Assembly (NCBI GenBank): GCA_025201865.1 | Contig: MU602684.1 | Location: 37,713-101,712, forward strand | From: Ramicandelaber brevisporus | Taxonomy: Eukaryota > Kickxellomycota > Ramicandelaberales > Ramicandelaberaceae | DNA length: 64,000 nucleotides | Direction of reading: 5' to 3' | In this document: one piece after another, positions 27,666 through 37,594 of the stretch | Position numbering within the stretch: position 1 is the first letter of the stretch | Layout of the letters: each line of letters opens with the position of its first letter | Notes under the pieces: model-generated | Told to the model about the DNA's origin: nothing | The model's database searches: none | Seen by the model: only the letters and a program-made list of their open reading frames with translations | Translations under genes and position numbers: made by a program

Positions 27666-28246
27666 AGGACACTTGACCACTTCCTTGTCTCTGACGCATA
27701 CGCCAACTTTTATCAATTGCATTCGTCATTCCCATTCGTCATCATTATCACCACGTTCATATCGCAAAGCACACGCACAGGCACGCATCTGGCAACTTAC
27801 CTATCTGCCACCTTCCTCGATACACACGCCTCACGCAATAGCAAATACAGAAGCAAAAGCAAATACAAATACACTTGTGCTCACCTGCACTGAGGCTGCT
27901 CATTTACATCTGACCATCCTCAATCCCCCCTCTCTTCAAGCACGCCTCGTGTCGCTTTTTTTTTTACAACCCACACATCCATCCCATCTCGTTGTAGTTG
28001 GCGTTTTTGTGAGCGGAACCAACTTTCTTTTCTTTTGTTTTTGCACAACATTTGAGCGGCTCCACTCCAACACTCGTGTCGTTGTATCGCAATAACACCA
28101 TCATTAGTGCAACACACTCTTTTTTGTTTTTGACTCATATACACGTACACTTGCTTGCTTCCTCTCTCTTTCGATACCTCACTTTGCCTTTCTGACCCAC
28201 TTACCCTTCACACGTATATACAAAAATCAATTATCTATCCAAAAAG

Positions 28247-29944
28247 GTATGTTCAATCTGAAATTTGTTTCGCATCCCGTCTCGCTGTTGATTTCACCTG
28301 CAACCTTGTACTATCCCGTTCAGCACTCTGGATTCACACACGATTAGCATTCCTCGATTTGGTTACCGGTGTCTGTTCTTGGGCGATCATTCCGGTTCTC
28401 ATCATTGGTAGGGCACCAGTTCCCTCTCCCACACATTCTCTCTCCCTCTCACGCGCACGCACACACGCACGCACGCACGTACACACGCACACACGCACAC
28501 ATGCAAGTTCCCATATTCCACACACAATTCACGGTCCCGCGCGAGCTCTTCTCTCTTGCCCACCCATTCACCACACAGAGTGCTCCTCATTATTGATCTG
28601 GTTACATTTCTGTGTTGAAACGTAAATGAATGTGACGGAAAAGTGCTGCATTTGGCACCGTAGGTTCATGAGGGTAGCACGTCAAACGGAACATACGCCC
28701 TGCAGGTTATCGCTGGTGCCGGGATGACATGTGCCCGCCTCCCGTGTGAGAACGCCACTACTGCCAAGGCTCCCCATTTCCTAATTTGTGTGCAACTTGC
28801 ATCATACCGGCGACCGGCGACCAGAACAACAGCAACAGCAGCAACAGCAACAACAGCAGCAACAACAGCAGCAACACCACCACCGACGGCGTGCATGCGT
28901 GTATTTATCGCGTTTGCCCAAACTTGGCAATCCATTCGTATCCCTCTCTCTTGGCTCTTCAAAAGAGTGTTCTTTCACCTGCTGTCAGCCAACAGAGATG
29001 GCGCAGCGACCATCTTCTCTCGCGTTTGAACCCACGCTCCAACGAACTATCGCAGCTGCAATACATTATATACATCTCTTTTCGAAAAAAAGTATATCCA
29101 TTCGTCTGGTTTCACTGACATGTTCTATTCCTAATTTCTATTGCTTTGTGTTGCTGTTGTCTTTTCCTCCTCCTCCCTCTCTCTCTCCCTCTTTGTCCAT
29201 TGTTGTGACATTATTGCGTTGCCCTCATTGTCAACTTTGTCGACTTTTGCTACCTTTTACTCTCGAACGCACGACGCATCCACTCTTCATTCTTTTTTCT
29301 TTGCGTTCATTTAGACCATTTTTAGCAGTCCCTCAGCTACTACCAAAAAAAATTAGGTTCTGCAGCTACACCTGCCCACTAGCGCAAATCATCGCAGTCA
29401 CACCTACTATCAACCACTTAGCCCTGCTTTCATCCTCAGCTCATAAAAGAGAAGGAGCACACACCATCTCCAAAAGGCTATTATTGCAGCACCAGCAGCA
29501 CCAGCACCAGCAGCAGCAGCAGCCCTCGTATCGTCCACTTCTCCCTCTCCATCCTTCCCCCATCATCTGTTTGTTTCCCTCTTTGTGTCGTCTCTCTTTC
29601 TCTGTTGGCTCCATTCAACAGTGTCTGCATCTGAAACATACATTTTGAATCTACGGCGCAGCTGTGTTCCTTTCTGTTGTTGTTGCTTTTGTTGTCTTCC
29701 ATCACTGCAGCTACAGCAGCCACGAGTAACCCATTATCATTTTCACAGCCCTCCTCCCTATTCGTTTCAGCTTCCGCAGCCACAACCTCCGAGTTCACAC
29801 TCCAGCTTTACGCCCCCACCCGCCGCCCTTTCAGTCTGTCGCTCTCGGTATTTGAAGTTTACTCTCTGCGCCTTCATTCACGCCGTCCTCAATCTCCCCC
29901 CCTTTCTCTCTAGCTTAATCATTCATTCGCCCACCCACCCTCAG
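28247..29944 (+). other. possible 5' leader intron of the Cys-rich protein gene
   Basis: A good donor (aaaag|gtatgt at 28247) and an acceptor after a pyrimidine-rich stretch (cccaccctcag at 29944), 37 bp before the ATG at 29982. Splicing would remove CA, CAG/CAA and CT repeats and several upstream ATGs. No protein evidence can test this, and other acceptors in this pyrimidine-rich tract are possible. Confidence 0.3.
28827..28889. repeat. CAG/CAA repeat
   Basis: Imperfect CAG/CAA then CAC run in noncoding DNA. A second CAGCAC/CAG block lies at 29487-29523. In frame they would encode polyQ, but the flanking frames are not protein-like. Confidence 0.8.
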
Positions 29945-29981
29945 CTACCTACTCTTGCCAGTTCTATCAAAAACAACAAAA

Positions 29982-30137
29982 ATGTGTCGCATTGCTTACG
30001 GTGGTTGCGGTTGCGAATACGTCAACGGCTGCTGGTGTGTCAAAATCAAGAGTCGTCCAGGAACTTGCGGTGCTCGCAACTGTCCATGCTATACTCCAAA
30101 TTGCGTCGTTTACCATAAGGACATTTCTGACAACTAA
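29982..30137 (+). CDS. 51-residue cysteine-rich protein, possible metal-binding
   Basis: The product is 51 aa from ATG 29982, whose A-rich context (caacaaaaATG) is favourable. It has nine cysteines (2, 9, 11, 17, 19, 29, 34, 36, 41), with three CxC pairs and the spacing C-x6-C-x-C-x5-C-x-C-x9-C-x4-C-x-C-x4-C. There is no signal peptide, so an intracellular metal-binding role is plausible. Aromatic residues (four Tyr and one Trp) and a His make it unlike classical metallothioneins. The Gly- and Cys-rich core and the charged tail (HKDISDN) look like a real small protein. A long pyrimidine-rich leader with a TATA box 2.3 kb upstream suggests regulated or strong expression. I do not recognise a family. 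Confidence 0.65.
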   Translation: MCRIAYGGCGCEYVNGCWCVKIKSRPGTCGARNCPCYTPNCVVYHKDISDN

Positions 30138-30882
30138 AGAAAGAAGTCAATGTCCAGATCCATCCATCCAACACAGCTATTCCAATTTCTCTCTTTTTCC
30201 CAACTCATTCGACCAGCTTCCTTTCCACCTATTGCGCCAGCTATTCTATTTGCACCGATCTCATCTCATCTCCACCCTCTTTTGTTTTTTATTTTATTTT
30301 ATTTTATTTTATCATCATGACTTCTTTTTATACTCAGCTATTCCTCACCTCTTCCTTTATGACATTGCCATGATCCTCCATTCACTCGCACCGTTTTTTT
30401 TTTATATCATTATTATCAGTATTGTCATTACACTCTTTTATTTTGCTCACCATTATACAATCCCATACATGTCGCGATCCAATACCTCAACTCCACCCGA
30501 TATTCCACAATCACGTTCTTTTGTTTCTATTTCCATTCGTGACCCTCTTTCTCTCTCTTTTCTTCTTACATTCACCTTATACATTCCTCATAATAAAAAA
30601 TAGCCAGCAGAAAAGAATAAGATCAAAAAAGTCAACCAACATCCATAGGCCATCATCCATCCTCTTTCTCCAAAAAAGCAGTTCCTAAAGTTGAACGACA
30701 TGTTTTTAATTCACTCCATATTCGACCGCTCAATTTGAACTACTTGCAACATCAATATGCTTCTCACTATCATTTTTAATAACTTTATTTTACTTTACTT
30801 TAAACAAAACATAACCATACTTTAGCTACTCTGTTCACATAGAAATGGATAATAGTGGAATAGGGATAAGTGTTAGGAGATG
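30138..30882. other. intergenic region, convergent 3' ends
   Basis: 3' flanks of the Cys-rich gene and CDC16. Pyrimidine-rich for the first 450 bp with a TTTTA pentanucleotide repeat (30285-30312), then A/T-rich. An aataaaaa word at 30592 could serve as a poly(A) signal for the plus-strand gene. No gene seen. Confidence 0.6.
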
Positions 30883-33800
30883 CTAATCAAAGTCCATGGC
30901 GTCTTCGTCATCATCCATATCCATGGACATGTCAATAGTGGATTCGACAGCCATGCTGTAATCCATACTACCACCTTCATCCATATCGTCTTCCTCAGCG
31001 ATATCACCAAGTACACCACCGCCGTCGCCGCCGCTGCCGCTATGATGGCCAGGAACGAGTCCGAGCTCTTCCGCAGCCTCTTCTGAAAGCAAATGAAGTG
31101 GGAACGCCAACGATCCGTCTCGTTCGTTCAACACACCTTTGTCTCTTAATACTGCGTCAATATTGACAGGATCATCATCATCGTTGTCATTATTATCAAC
31201 GGTTGAGGAAAATGGAACAGATGAGCTAGCAACATACTCCACCGCCAGATCAAGCAGCTGTTGAGCTGTCACATTCTCAGGAGCTTCAGCCAGCACCGCA
31301 GTACACAAGTCGACACACTCGTGCGAAGAACCAGTGACAAACTTGATGAATGCCAGGCCAAGCCGCGCCGTACACAACACGATGGTCCTGTCGGATCTCG
31401 GCGACTGCTGACTGCCCAAGCCAGATGCTGCTGCAATAGATGCTGAGGATGCTGAGCGAGATGATAGTGAAGCAGATAACAATGTGCGAGTTAGAACAGA
31501 TTCATAGTACACTGATGCTTGTGAGTAGTCTCTCTGGAGACGACAGAGATGGGCAGCATTGAGTAGGCAAACTGCGTGCTCATAGCTCATTGGACAGCTT
31601 GGTCGCACCTTAGTCTGCTGTGGCACAGTAGATGCTGAGACGGCTGATGGATTAATAATGACTGATGCCGGTGAGTTATCCGCCTCGCTGGCAAAGTCCA
31701 CAGACTGCTGCGCGCCAACTGCAAACAAATGAACAGCCTCCTCAAGAATAGTCCGAGCACGCTCCAGGTCATTCAATCGCAAGTACAAGACGCCAATTTC
31801 GTTCAATAGCAACGGGTCAACATACAATTGGTTGCCAGCATCATTACTGTCACCAGTATCACCATCATCGCCATTATTAGAGTTTGCAGTATGCTGGCCA
31901 CGCTCCTTGATAACAGCCGCTGGATCCAACTCACTCGTGCTGACAAGTGTGTTCATAAACAACCCAAATGCAGTAAACAATTGCTCCTTGGCTATTCTAA
32001 CACTGCCCTTGCCTCCAAGCCGCAAGTGTTGCATGGCACTGTACAACAATGGTAAATGTGAACCGGGTAACATTCGATGTGCGGTCGAGTAAGCAGCAAT
32101 TGCAGGTTCATCAGCATGACTGACACCGAGAACATCTCTCAAAGTGTTGCCATCGCCTTCGTCAGCATCGTCTTCGCCAAATCCGACTCCATTGTCTTGA
32201 TTCATAGCCGCCATTTGGTCGGTATCAACGCCAGTATTACCAGTGCGATTACCATACATTGAGCTGATTTGTTGCCGCAGGTGTTGCTCGGCAGCGTAGG
32301 TGTGTGCGAACCCAATCCATGCCTGAGCACAGTACGGATCCAACAATGCAGCTTTAGCAAAGTACCGACGCGCGCTCACTTGCTGCCCAATAGTGCTGTA
32401 GTAACAGCCAATGGCGTACCACGGCAGGCATGTCTGCGAATCGGCTGGCTGTAAGAGGCGATGTCCGCTGAGTGTGCTAGTGGGAGTACCTGTCAGCAAA
32501 GCAGTAGCCTGACCGTTGATGCCAATGCGCAGAGCTGGATGATAGCCATTGCGACTCGCTGTTGTTGTTGTTGGGCCGCCTACTGCGCCGCCAGCAGCCG
32601 CTGGGCTGGATGTTCTTGATGCCACAAAGAAGGATCCGTCAGATGGTGAAAAGTGCTCAAGCAAGCCGTGTGCAATTCGGAACAGTTCGACAGAGTTGCC
32701 CATATTGGTGAGACATGTCACGTAGAAGAATAGCAAATCAATATCGTAATGGTCAACATCGAGCTGCTGGGAGACCAAGTCAAGAGCTGAACTCAGGTGG
32801 CCATATGCCGCTGCCAGCTCAGCTTGGCGCTTGATCACCAGCGGATGCTCACCAAGTCCGTACTCACTGCTCAACTTGAATACAGCATCTCGGAGTATAG
32901 CTGGTGGCAGCGCCGAGCCAGGAAGCCAAATGGCGTGAATGCATCTCAAGAATTCAAGTTCAAACTCTTCAAGACCAAGAGAGTTCTGAGAGATGGTGAA
33001 GACATCGCTAAGCTGCTGGGCAGGTGTTAACAAATGCAAAGTGTTGAGGTACTCTGCGGCTTCAAATAGCCGGGGATCCAGGCGGAGCGCCTCGAGGAAT
33101 GCCTGGCATGCATCACCACGGCCACCACTCACTGTCCGAACCAACATCAAGCCACGCAGGACTTGAGTGACTGCCTTCCATGATGCAGAGGCTGAGTCAC
33201 CTGTGCCAAATTTGGAAGAAAATATGTTGGCAGGGCTGCTGTTGCAACTATCCAGCGAGAGTGCCTCGACATCGGCAGCTACTCTTTGCACTGGCGGCTC
33301 GATCGATGTATCAGGTGAAGTCTCCATCTCGATCAATGCATTGACTTCTGGCCAGTTGCCCAGATGGATAGATGATATCGTAGCATATCTTCTTAACACT
33401 GGATCATCTCTGACAGCCTGTGAGTGCACCGGATGTCGGAGCAAGAGTGCTTGAGCTTGATGCCATTCACAGGCTGTTACCAAGAGACCGGCCAGGGCTC
33501 TCAAATCATCGCGAGAGCCAGTCATGCGTAGTACAGCGTCGGCCCAGAATATAGCAGTCTTGTGCATTTGAGCACATGCAAACTGCTTGGTCCAGCAACG
33601 GATCGAACTCTGAAGTCGCTCTTTAACTGAAGCTGCACCACTTCCACTTCCGCTCCCAGTGCCATTACTAGTGCGGCCACTGCTCAGCGATGAATCATTC
33701 GTGCTGTGTCGATGACTGCGCTTCTGGGCAGGTCCCGGTGAGAGCGATGTTCGATGTGATTGCATTCCGTGTAGCAATGAGCCTAATTGCTGATGATGCT

Positions 33801-35160
33801 GATGATGCTGATGCTGTTGTTGAGAACTAGAATTGGATCCAGAACCACTGCTTGTGCCCTGATGCTGAGAGCCATACACATCACGCAGAGACGATGTCTT
33901 TGGCCATCTCGACCCAACTGGCGATGCCAATGCCATCAAAGAAGGCGAGCCATATCCACCATCTCCACCAATTTGATTTTGCTGCTGCAAGAGACTGAAC
34001 GAGTGCCCGCGTGGCGTTAAACTATCTGAACCACCGATCATTTGGTGTGATGCGACTGACAATCGAGAGTAAGCTGGATATTGCATCAGGTTCATATTGG
34101 CAGCAGATGGTACACGAGACAGCGGAAACATGCCGATACCTCCAGCTGTGACTGCAGGATTGGATGGAGTGTTGATTACATCTGAAAACACAGAGTTGCC
34201 GGCTGGAGATGGAGTGGCAAATGCAGAATGATCATGTCCTCCATGCAGCTCAAATGTGCTCATTCCAATTGGAGTTGATGGTGCTTGTGGCATTCCAACA
34301 TTAGCTGTATTCAATACAAACGCTGCATCTTGATACTGAAGACCACCTCTAACCACACTTGGCGATACTCCGCTTGGATCCATTGCTGCTGCTGCTGTTG
34401 CTGCGGCTGTGGCTGCGGCTGTGGTACGTTGGCGCTGCATTAGAGGAGTGACAGCCTGAGGGCCAGCCAAGCGACGTCGAGGCTGATGTGGCTGTTGCTG
34501 CAGTTGTTGGTTGTTCTCTTGATGTCTAGCTGGTGTCTGAGGTGGTCTTGCACTTCTAACTGGATTGCGACGTCTCGGTTCAGTTGGAGGAGGATGCTGG
34601 TGCTGCCGCTGTTGGGGAAGCTGTGGTGGAGTCATCAAAGGCATGTTGTCAATGCTATTTGTCGTACTAGTACTGGTGTTAGTATTGGCACTGGCACTGG
34701 TATTGGTGCTGGTGTTTGATGATGCAGCAGTGCCTCGAGGAGGTTGAACACGTCTTCCACTGGCAATTGCTGGATTGGTATTTGATCTCAGGCTGTTAAT
34801 AACGTCTGATGCTGTCATATTTGCTGTGTTCGCAGCACCAGCAGCAGCAGCAGTAGACGCGTGGGGATCGCTGCCTGCTGCTGACCGATGTCCAATACGT
34901 GATCTAGTGACTCGACCAGTTGGAACTGCATGTCCTGATGCCAACGACGTCGCTCCACTAGTTGCTGCCCCTTGAGCACCTCCTGTGCCTCCTGTAGCTG
35001 AAGCTGTTGCTGCTGCTGTTGCTGCTGTTGTTGTATTGCGAGGCATCACACGCGCACTGTCTTTGTACGATTCGGCCACTGTTGTTGTTGTTGTTTTAGC
35101 GAGTCTTTTTTGTTTGTTGTTAGTTTTTGGCTGGTAAGAAAGACCAAACAAATCCGCCAT
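30883..35160 (-). CDS. CDC16: anaphase-promoting complex subunit Cdc16/APC6
   Basis: The product is 1425 aa from the ATG at 35160. The C-terminal part is a TPR superhelix matching Cdc16/APC6: IFWADAVLRMTGSRDDLRALA, HPLVIKRQAELAAAYG, DIDLLFFYVTCL, SQTCLPWYAIGCYY, ARRYFAKAALLDPYCAQAWI, AYSTAHRMLPGSHLPLLY and DPLLLNEIGVLYLRLNDLE. Cdc16 is a TPR scaffold of the APC/C ubiquitin ligase. It is more than twice the usual ~620-840 aa. The extra length is an N-terminal low-complexity region of ~550 residues (Thr/Ala/Asn/Gln-rich, many SP/TP sites) and inserts between TPRs. The C-terminus is very acidic and rich in Met/Asp. Another ATG at 35044 (MPRNTTTA) is possible. Confidence 0.88.
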   Translation of the reverse strand: MADLFGLSYQPKTNNKQKRLAKTTTTTVAESYKDSARVMPRNTTTAATAAATASATGGTGGAQGAATSGATSLASGHAVPTGRVTRSRIGHRSAAGSDPHASTAAAAGAANTANMTASDVINSLRSNTNPAIASGRRVQPPRGTAASSNTSTNTSASANTNTSTSTTNSIDNMPLMTPPQLPQQRQHQHPPPTEPRRRNPVRSARPPQTPARHQENNQQLQQQPHQPRRRLAGPQAVTPLMQRQRTTAAATAAATAAAAMDPSGVSPSVVRGGLQYQDAAFVLNTANVGMPQAPSTPIGMSTFELHGGHDHSAFATPSPAGNSVFSDVINTPSNPAVTAGGIGMFPLSRVPSAANMNLMQYPAYSRLSVASHQMIGGSDSLTPRGHSFSLLQQQNQIGGDGGYGSPSLMALASPVGSRWPKTSSLRDVYGSQHQGTSSGSGSNSSSQQQHQHHQHHQQLGSLLHGMQSHRTSLSPGPAQKRSHRHSTNDSSLSSGRTSNGTGSGSGSGAASVKERLQSSIRCWTKQFACAQMHKTAIFWADAVLRMTGSRDDLRALAGLLVTACEWHQAQALLLRHPVHSQAVRDDPVLRRYATISSIHLGNWPEVNALIEMETSPDTSIEPPVQRVAADVEALSLDSCNSSPANIFSSKFGTGDSASASWKAVTQVLRGLMLVRTVSGGRGDACQAFLEALRLDPRLFEAAEYLNTLHLLTPAQQLSDVFTISQNSLGLEEFELEFLRCIHAIWLPGSALPPAILRDAVFKLSSEYGLGEHPLVIKRQAELAAAYGHLSSALDLVSQQLDVDHYDIDLLFFYVTCLTNMGNSVELFRIAHGLLEHFSPSDGSFFVASRTSSPAAAGGAVGGPTTTTASRNGYHPALRIGINGQATALLTGTPTSTLSGHRLLQPADSQTCLPWYAIGCYYSTIGQQVSARRYFAKAALLDPYCAQAWIGFAHTYAAEQHLRQQISSMYGNRTGNTGVDTDQMAAMNQDNGVGFGEDDADEGDGNTLRDVLGVSHADEPAIAAYSTAHRMLPGSHLPLLYSAMQHLRLGGKGSVRIAKEQLFTAFGLFMNTLVSTSELDPAAVIKERGQHTANSNNGDDGDTGDSNDAGNQLYVDPLLLNEIGVLYLRLNDLERARTILEEAVHLFAVGAQQSVDFASEADNSPASVIINPSAVSASTVPQQTKVRPSCPMSYEHAVCLLNAAHLCRLQRDYSQASVYYESVLTRTLLSASLSSRSASSASIAAASGLGSQQSPRSDRTIVLCTARLGLAFIKFVTGSSHECVDLCTAVLAEAPENVTAQQLLDLAVEYVASSSVPFSSTVDNNDNDDDDPVNIDAVLRDKGVLNERDGSLAFPLHLLSEEAAEELGLVPGHHSGSGGDGGGVLGDIAEEDDMDEGGSMDYSMAVESTIDMSMDMDDDEDAMDFD

Positions 35161-35261
35161 AAGAGAGTGAACAGCAACAGCAACCACTTTTGTCTTCACG
35201 CACAGCCAGCCACATTATATCGACAAACTTTCCCAAAGTAATATCAGCAAGTTCAGCAAGG

Positions 35262-35612
35262 ATGAAGCGCACGGCAGCAATGGCAGTGTCACCGAGGATG
35301 GACACTGTTCAGCGAGGTTTGCAGCCACGAAACGCCATGGATGTTGACGAGACTATCTCTACGACAGCAACATTAGCATCCAGCTCGATTGCTGCGCTTA
35401 CAACTACAAACATAGCGACTGCACCATCATCAAGCAAGGCCAAGCCAAAGAAGCACTGCCACACAGAAGATGTATGGTATAACAAGAACTCAGCCTCTGT
35501 AATTCACCAGAAGAACGGCGCGATGGCAGATGGCTCAAGTGCAACTGTTGGCATATCTTCATCATGGGCAGAGGGTGTCTTGTCACTCAACAAGAAGTTA
35601 CATGGAAACTAG
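35262..35612 (+). CDS. small hypothetical protein divergent from CDC16
   Basis: The product is 116 aa from ATG 35262. The frame is open 24 codons further upstream into the shared promoter. The N-terminal half is Thr/Ala/Ser-rich; the C-terminal ~50 residues (KPKKHCHTEDVWYNKNSASV and ISSSWAEGVLSLNKKLHGN) look protein-like, with an SP-like basic start. No domain is recognised. It sits 101 bp from the CDC16 start and is divergent, so the two would share a promoter. It may be a small nuclear or regulatory protein, but that is a guess. The main doubt is its size and simple composition. Confidence 0.45.
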   Translation: MKRTAAMAVSPRMDTVQRGLQPRNAMDVDETISTTATLASSSIAALTTTNIATAPSSSKAKPKKHCHTEDVWYNKNSASVIHQKNGAMADGSSATVGISSSWAEGVLSLNKKLHGN

Positions 35613-35899
35613 CAGTGTAAATCATACAATAGAACCTAAGTAAACAATGTTGAATCCTTTTTAAAACAAAAAAAAACTATGGACAGCAAAGAAAAAGAAA
35701 GTGAAGTAACTAGTGCAAGCTGAATGAATGAATGAACGGATGAACGGATGAATGAAAAGATGTAAAGATGACCCGACAAGAATAAACACTAGACTAGAAT
35801 GACAAGTAGATGTAAGCGCCAAGGGAGGGGAAAAATGTAAATAAAAATCATTATAAGGCATACTGACGATGGCTCGATGTAAAAGAAATAGTGTTTGTT

Positions 35900-37594
35900 T
35901 TAGTTTGTGTTTGCTGCAATGACTTGACGCATCCATGGATGAGCCAGTACTTGGTCAATGTTCAATCTAGTCGCTGGATTCGTGTCCAACATTGCTGAAA
36001 TCAATCCACATGCACTGCCATCTCCGCAAGTTGCCAGCCATTCCGCAACAACGCATTGCGGTCCTTTGCGAACAAATCTGGCAAATGAGCAGTCAGTCGC
36101 CGGTGCAGCTAGTCGCCATGGGAAGAAGCCAGTAACCGAGGCCAAGTACACCAAGCCGAGCGACCAGATATCGGCTTTGAATGGGTCGTAGCCGGCTGAT
36201 GAGCTTCGACTGCTGCCAGTTGATGGCGACTTGTGGGATGACGAATGCTTAGTGTTGCCATATCGAATCACCTCGGGTGCTAGATACGGATCAGAGCCAC
36301 AAATGCCAGTTACTAGCGTTCCAGGAACCGGAACAGTGATCGCTGCACCGAAATCCAGCAGCTTGCCAGAGTCGTCGCCATCAGTTACGCAGACATTGTC
36401 GAGCTTGATGTCGCGATGGGCTGTACGGTGCTCAGTGTGCATGTAGTGAATGGCGCGAACAATGTGGAGGAAGATGCGGTTGGCGCGAGCAACTGGTAAG
36501 CCTGTTTGGACTTTGGAATTGCTGTTGGCGTTCAAGGCTGCTGCAACGGAAGGTGACAGTGTCATCCGAGACTGTGTGTGTTGAAGATGCTGTTGGAGTT
36601 GTTGACGCTCTTGATTGTGTTCACGGATGGCTCCAAACATGTCTCGACGATGTGCTTCCATCACTGCGTAGAATGTGTACTGCTGCTGCTGTTGTTGTTG
36701 TTGCTGCTGCTCTGTTTGTTGTGACTCATCACTGTCATCTATTGTTGACTTTGTGGCTGTGAGCTTATGCTGGGAGAGACCTTCTGCAACGTATGCAAAT
36801 GTTCGTACAATGTTTGGGTGATTGAGCTTCAACGCAATCGACGCTTCGTTTGTTACAATAGCCAATTGTGCACTGTGGTTAATATGCTCTCCAAAGCTAA
36901 ATCGCTTGATTGCAATTCCAGCACCTGTCCATGGATGTCGATGCAATGTCACACTGCCACCAGTGCCTTTGCCAAGAGTGCGCAGCGGCTCACCAAATGC
37001 AGATTGAACATAGCCAGGGCTGCGGCGATGAACAAGCTGGACGCAGTCAGAAATAGTGTTGCTGCTGCAGGTTTTGGTGCTGTTGTTGCTGCTGTTGCTG
37101 CTACCACTGGACGAGTTGTGCTTGTTTGAGAAAGAGTTGACAGTAGTTGGAATGTTGCCTTGTGGCTGATTTGGCTGGGCATGGGTGCTGGCCAGAGCAG
37201 GGACAGGCGATGACTGGGTTGATGACGACGTGAATGAACATGCCGATCCTGGTGGTGACTGCATCACTTGCTGCTGCTGCTGCTGCTGCTGTTGCTGCTG
37301 CTGTTGATGGTGAGTACCTTCCAAGATGAGCTGCGGGATTGGTGGGATGTTTTGTGACTTGCTTGTTATTGCTGATGGTCGCTGTGACTGCATTGTCGGA
37401 GCTAGTGGAGGTGTGGGTAAAAATAGTTGGGCAACAACGGGAGGAGGAGGGGGAATAGGAGAAGAAAGGGTTAGGGTTTCATTGGGAGAAGGAGTGCACG
37501 ATGCCGCGGGAGTGGGCGAGGAGGCAGTGGGAGGAACATTCACACCAACAGTATCGAATGATGCTGGACGATCCTTTGGAAGTGCGAGTGGCAT
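35900..37594 (-). CDS. Ser/Thr protein kinase, HAL4/5 (NPR1) fungal family
   Basis: The product is 564 aa from the ATG at 37594. Residues 1-200 are Pro/Ser/Gln-rich. The kinase domain (about 205-560) is complete: glycine loop GKGTGGSV, IAIKRF with the ATP Lys, EASIALKLNHPNIV, HRDIKLDN, LLDFGAA, then GICGSDPYLAPEV and ADIWSLGLVYL with FFPWR. The GxCGSxPYxAPE activation segment and the FPWRxAxxxD segment are typical of the fungal Hal4/Sat4-Hal5-Npr1 group, which regulates nutrient and cation transporters. A polyQ insert (about residue 315) lies between the N-lobe and the C-lobe. The stop is followed by only 287 bp to the convergent small gene. Confidence 0.82.
   Translation of the reverse strand: MPLALPKDRPASFDTVGVNVPPTASSPTPAASCTPSPNETLTLSSPIPPPPPVVAQLFLPTPPLAPTMQSQRPSAITSKSQNIPPIPQLILEGTHHQQQQQQQQQQQQQVMQSPPGSACSFTSSSTQSSPVPALASTHAQPNQPQGNIPTTVNSFSNKHNSSSGSSNSSNNSTKTCSSNTISDCVQLVHRRSPGYVQSAFGEPLRTLGKGTGGSVTLHRHPWTGAGIAIKRFSFGEHINHSAQLAIVTNEASIALKLNHPNIVRTFAYVAEGLSQHKLTATKSTIDDSDESQQTEQQQQQQQQQQYTFYAVMEAHRRDMFGAIREHNQERQQLQQHLQHTQSRMTLSPSVAAALNANSNSKVQTGLPVARANRIFLHIVRAIHYMHTEHRTAHRDIKLDNVCVTDGDDSGKLLDFGAAITVPVPGTLVTGICGSDPYLAPEVIRYGNTKHSSSHKSPSTGSSRSSSAGYDPFKADIWSLGLVYLASVTGFFPWRLAAPATDCSFARFVRKGPQCVVAEWLATCGDGSACGLISAMLDTNPATRLNIDQVLAHPWMRQVIAANTN

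Noticed and set aside
28438-28504. CRISPR-like repeat array from tandem CGCACACA words
   Set aside because: It is a simple CA/CG microsatellite without regular unique spacers, as expected in a eukaryotic genome.
28788-29648. 286-codon plus-strand frame starting with polyQ/polyH
   Set aside because: Its composition follows the CT-rich DNA and repeats. It has no domain and lies in the proposed leader or intron of the Cys-rich gene.
29992-30603. 203-codon frame overlapping the Cys-rich protein
   Set aside because: It starts inside the 51-aa gene in another frame and continues into Phe/Leu/Ser-rich translation of the T/C-rich 3' flank.
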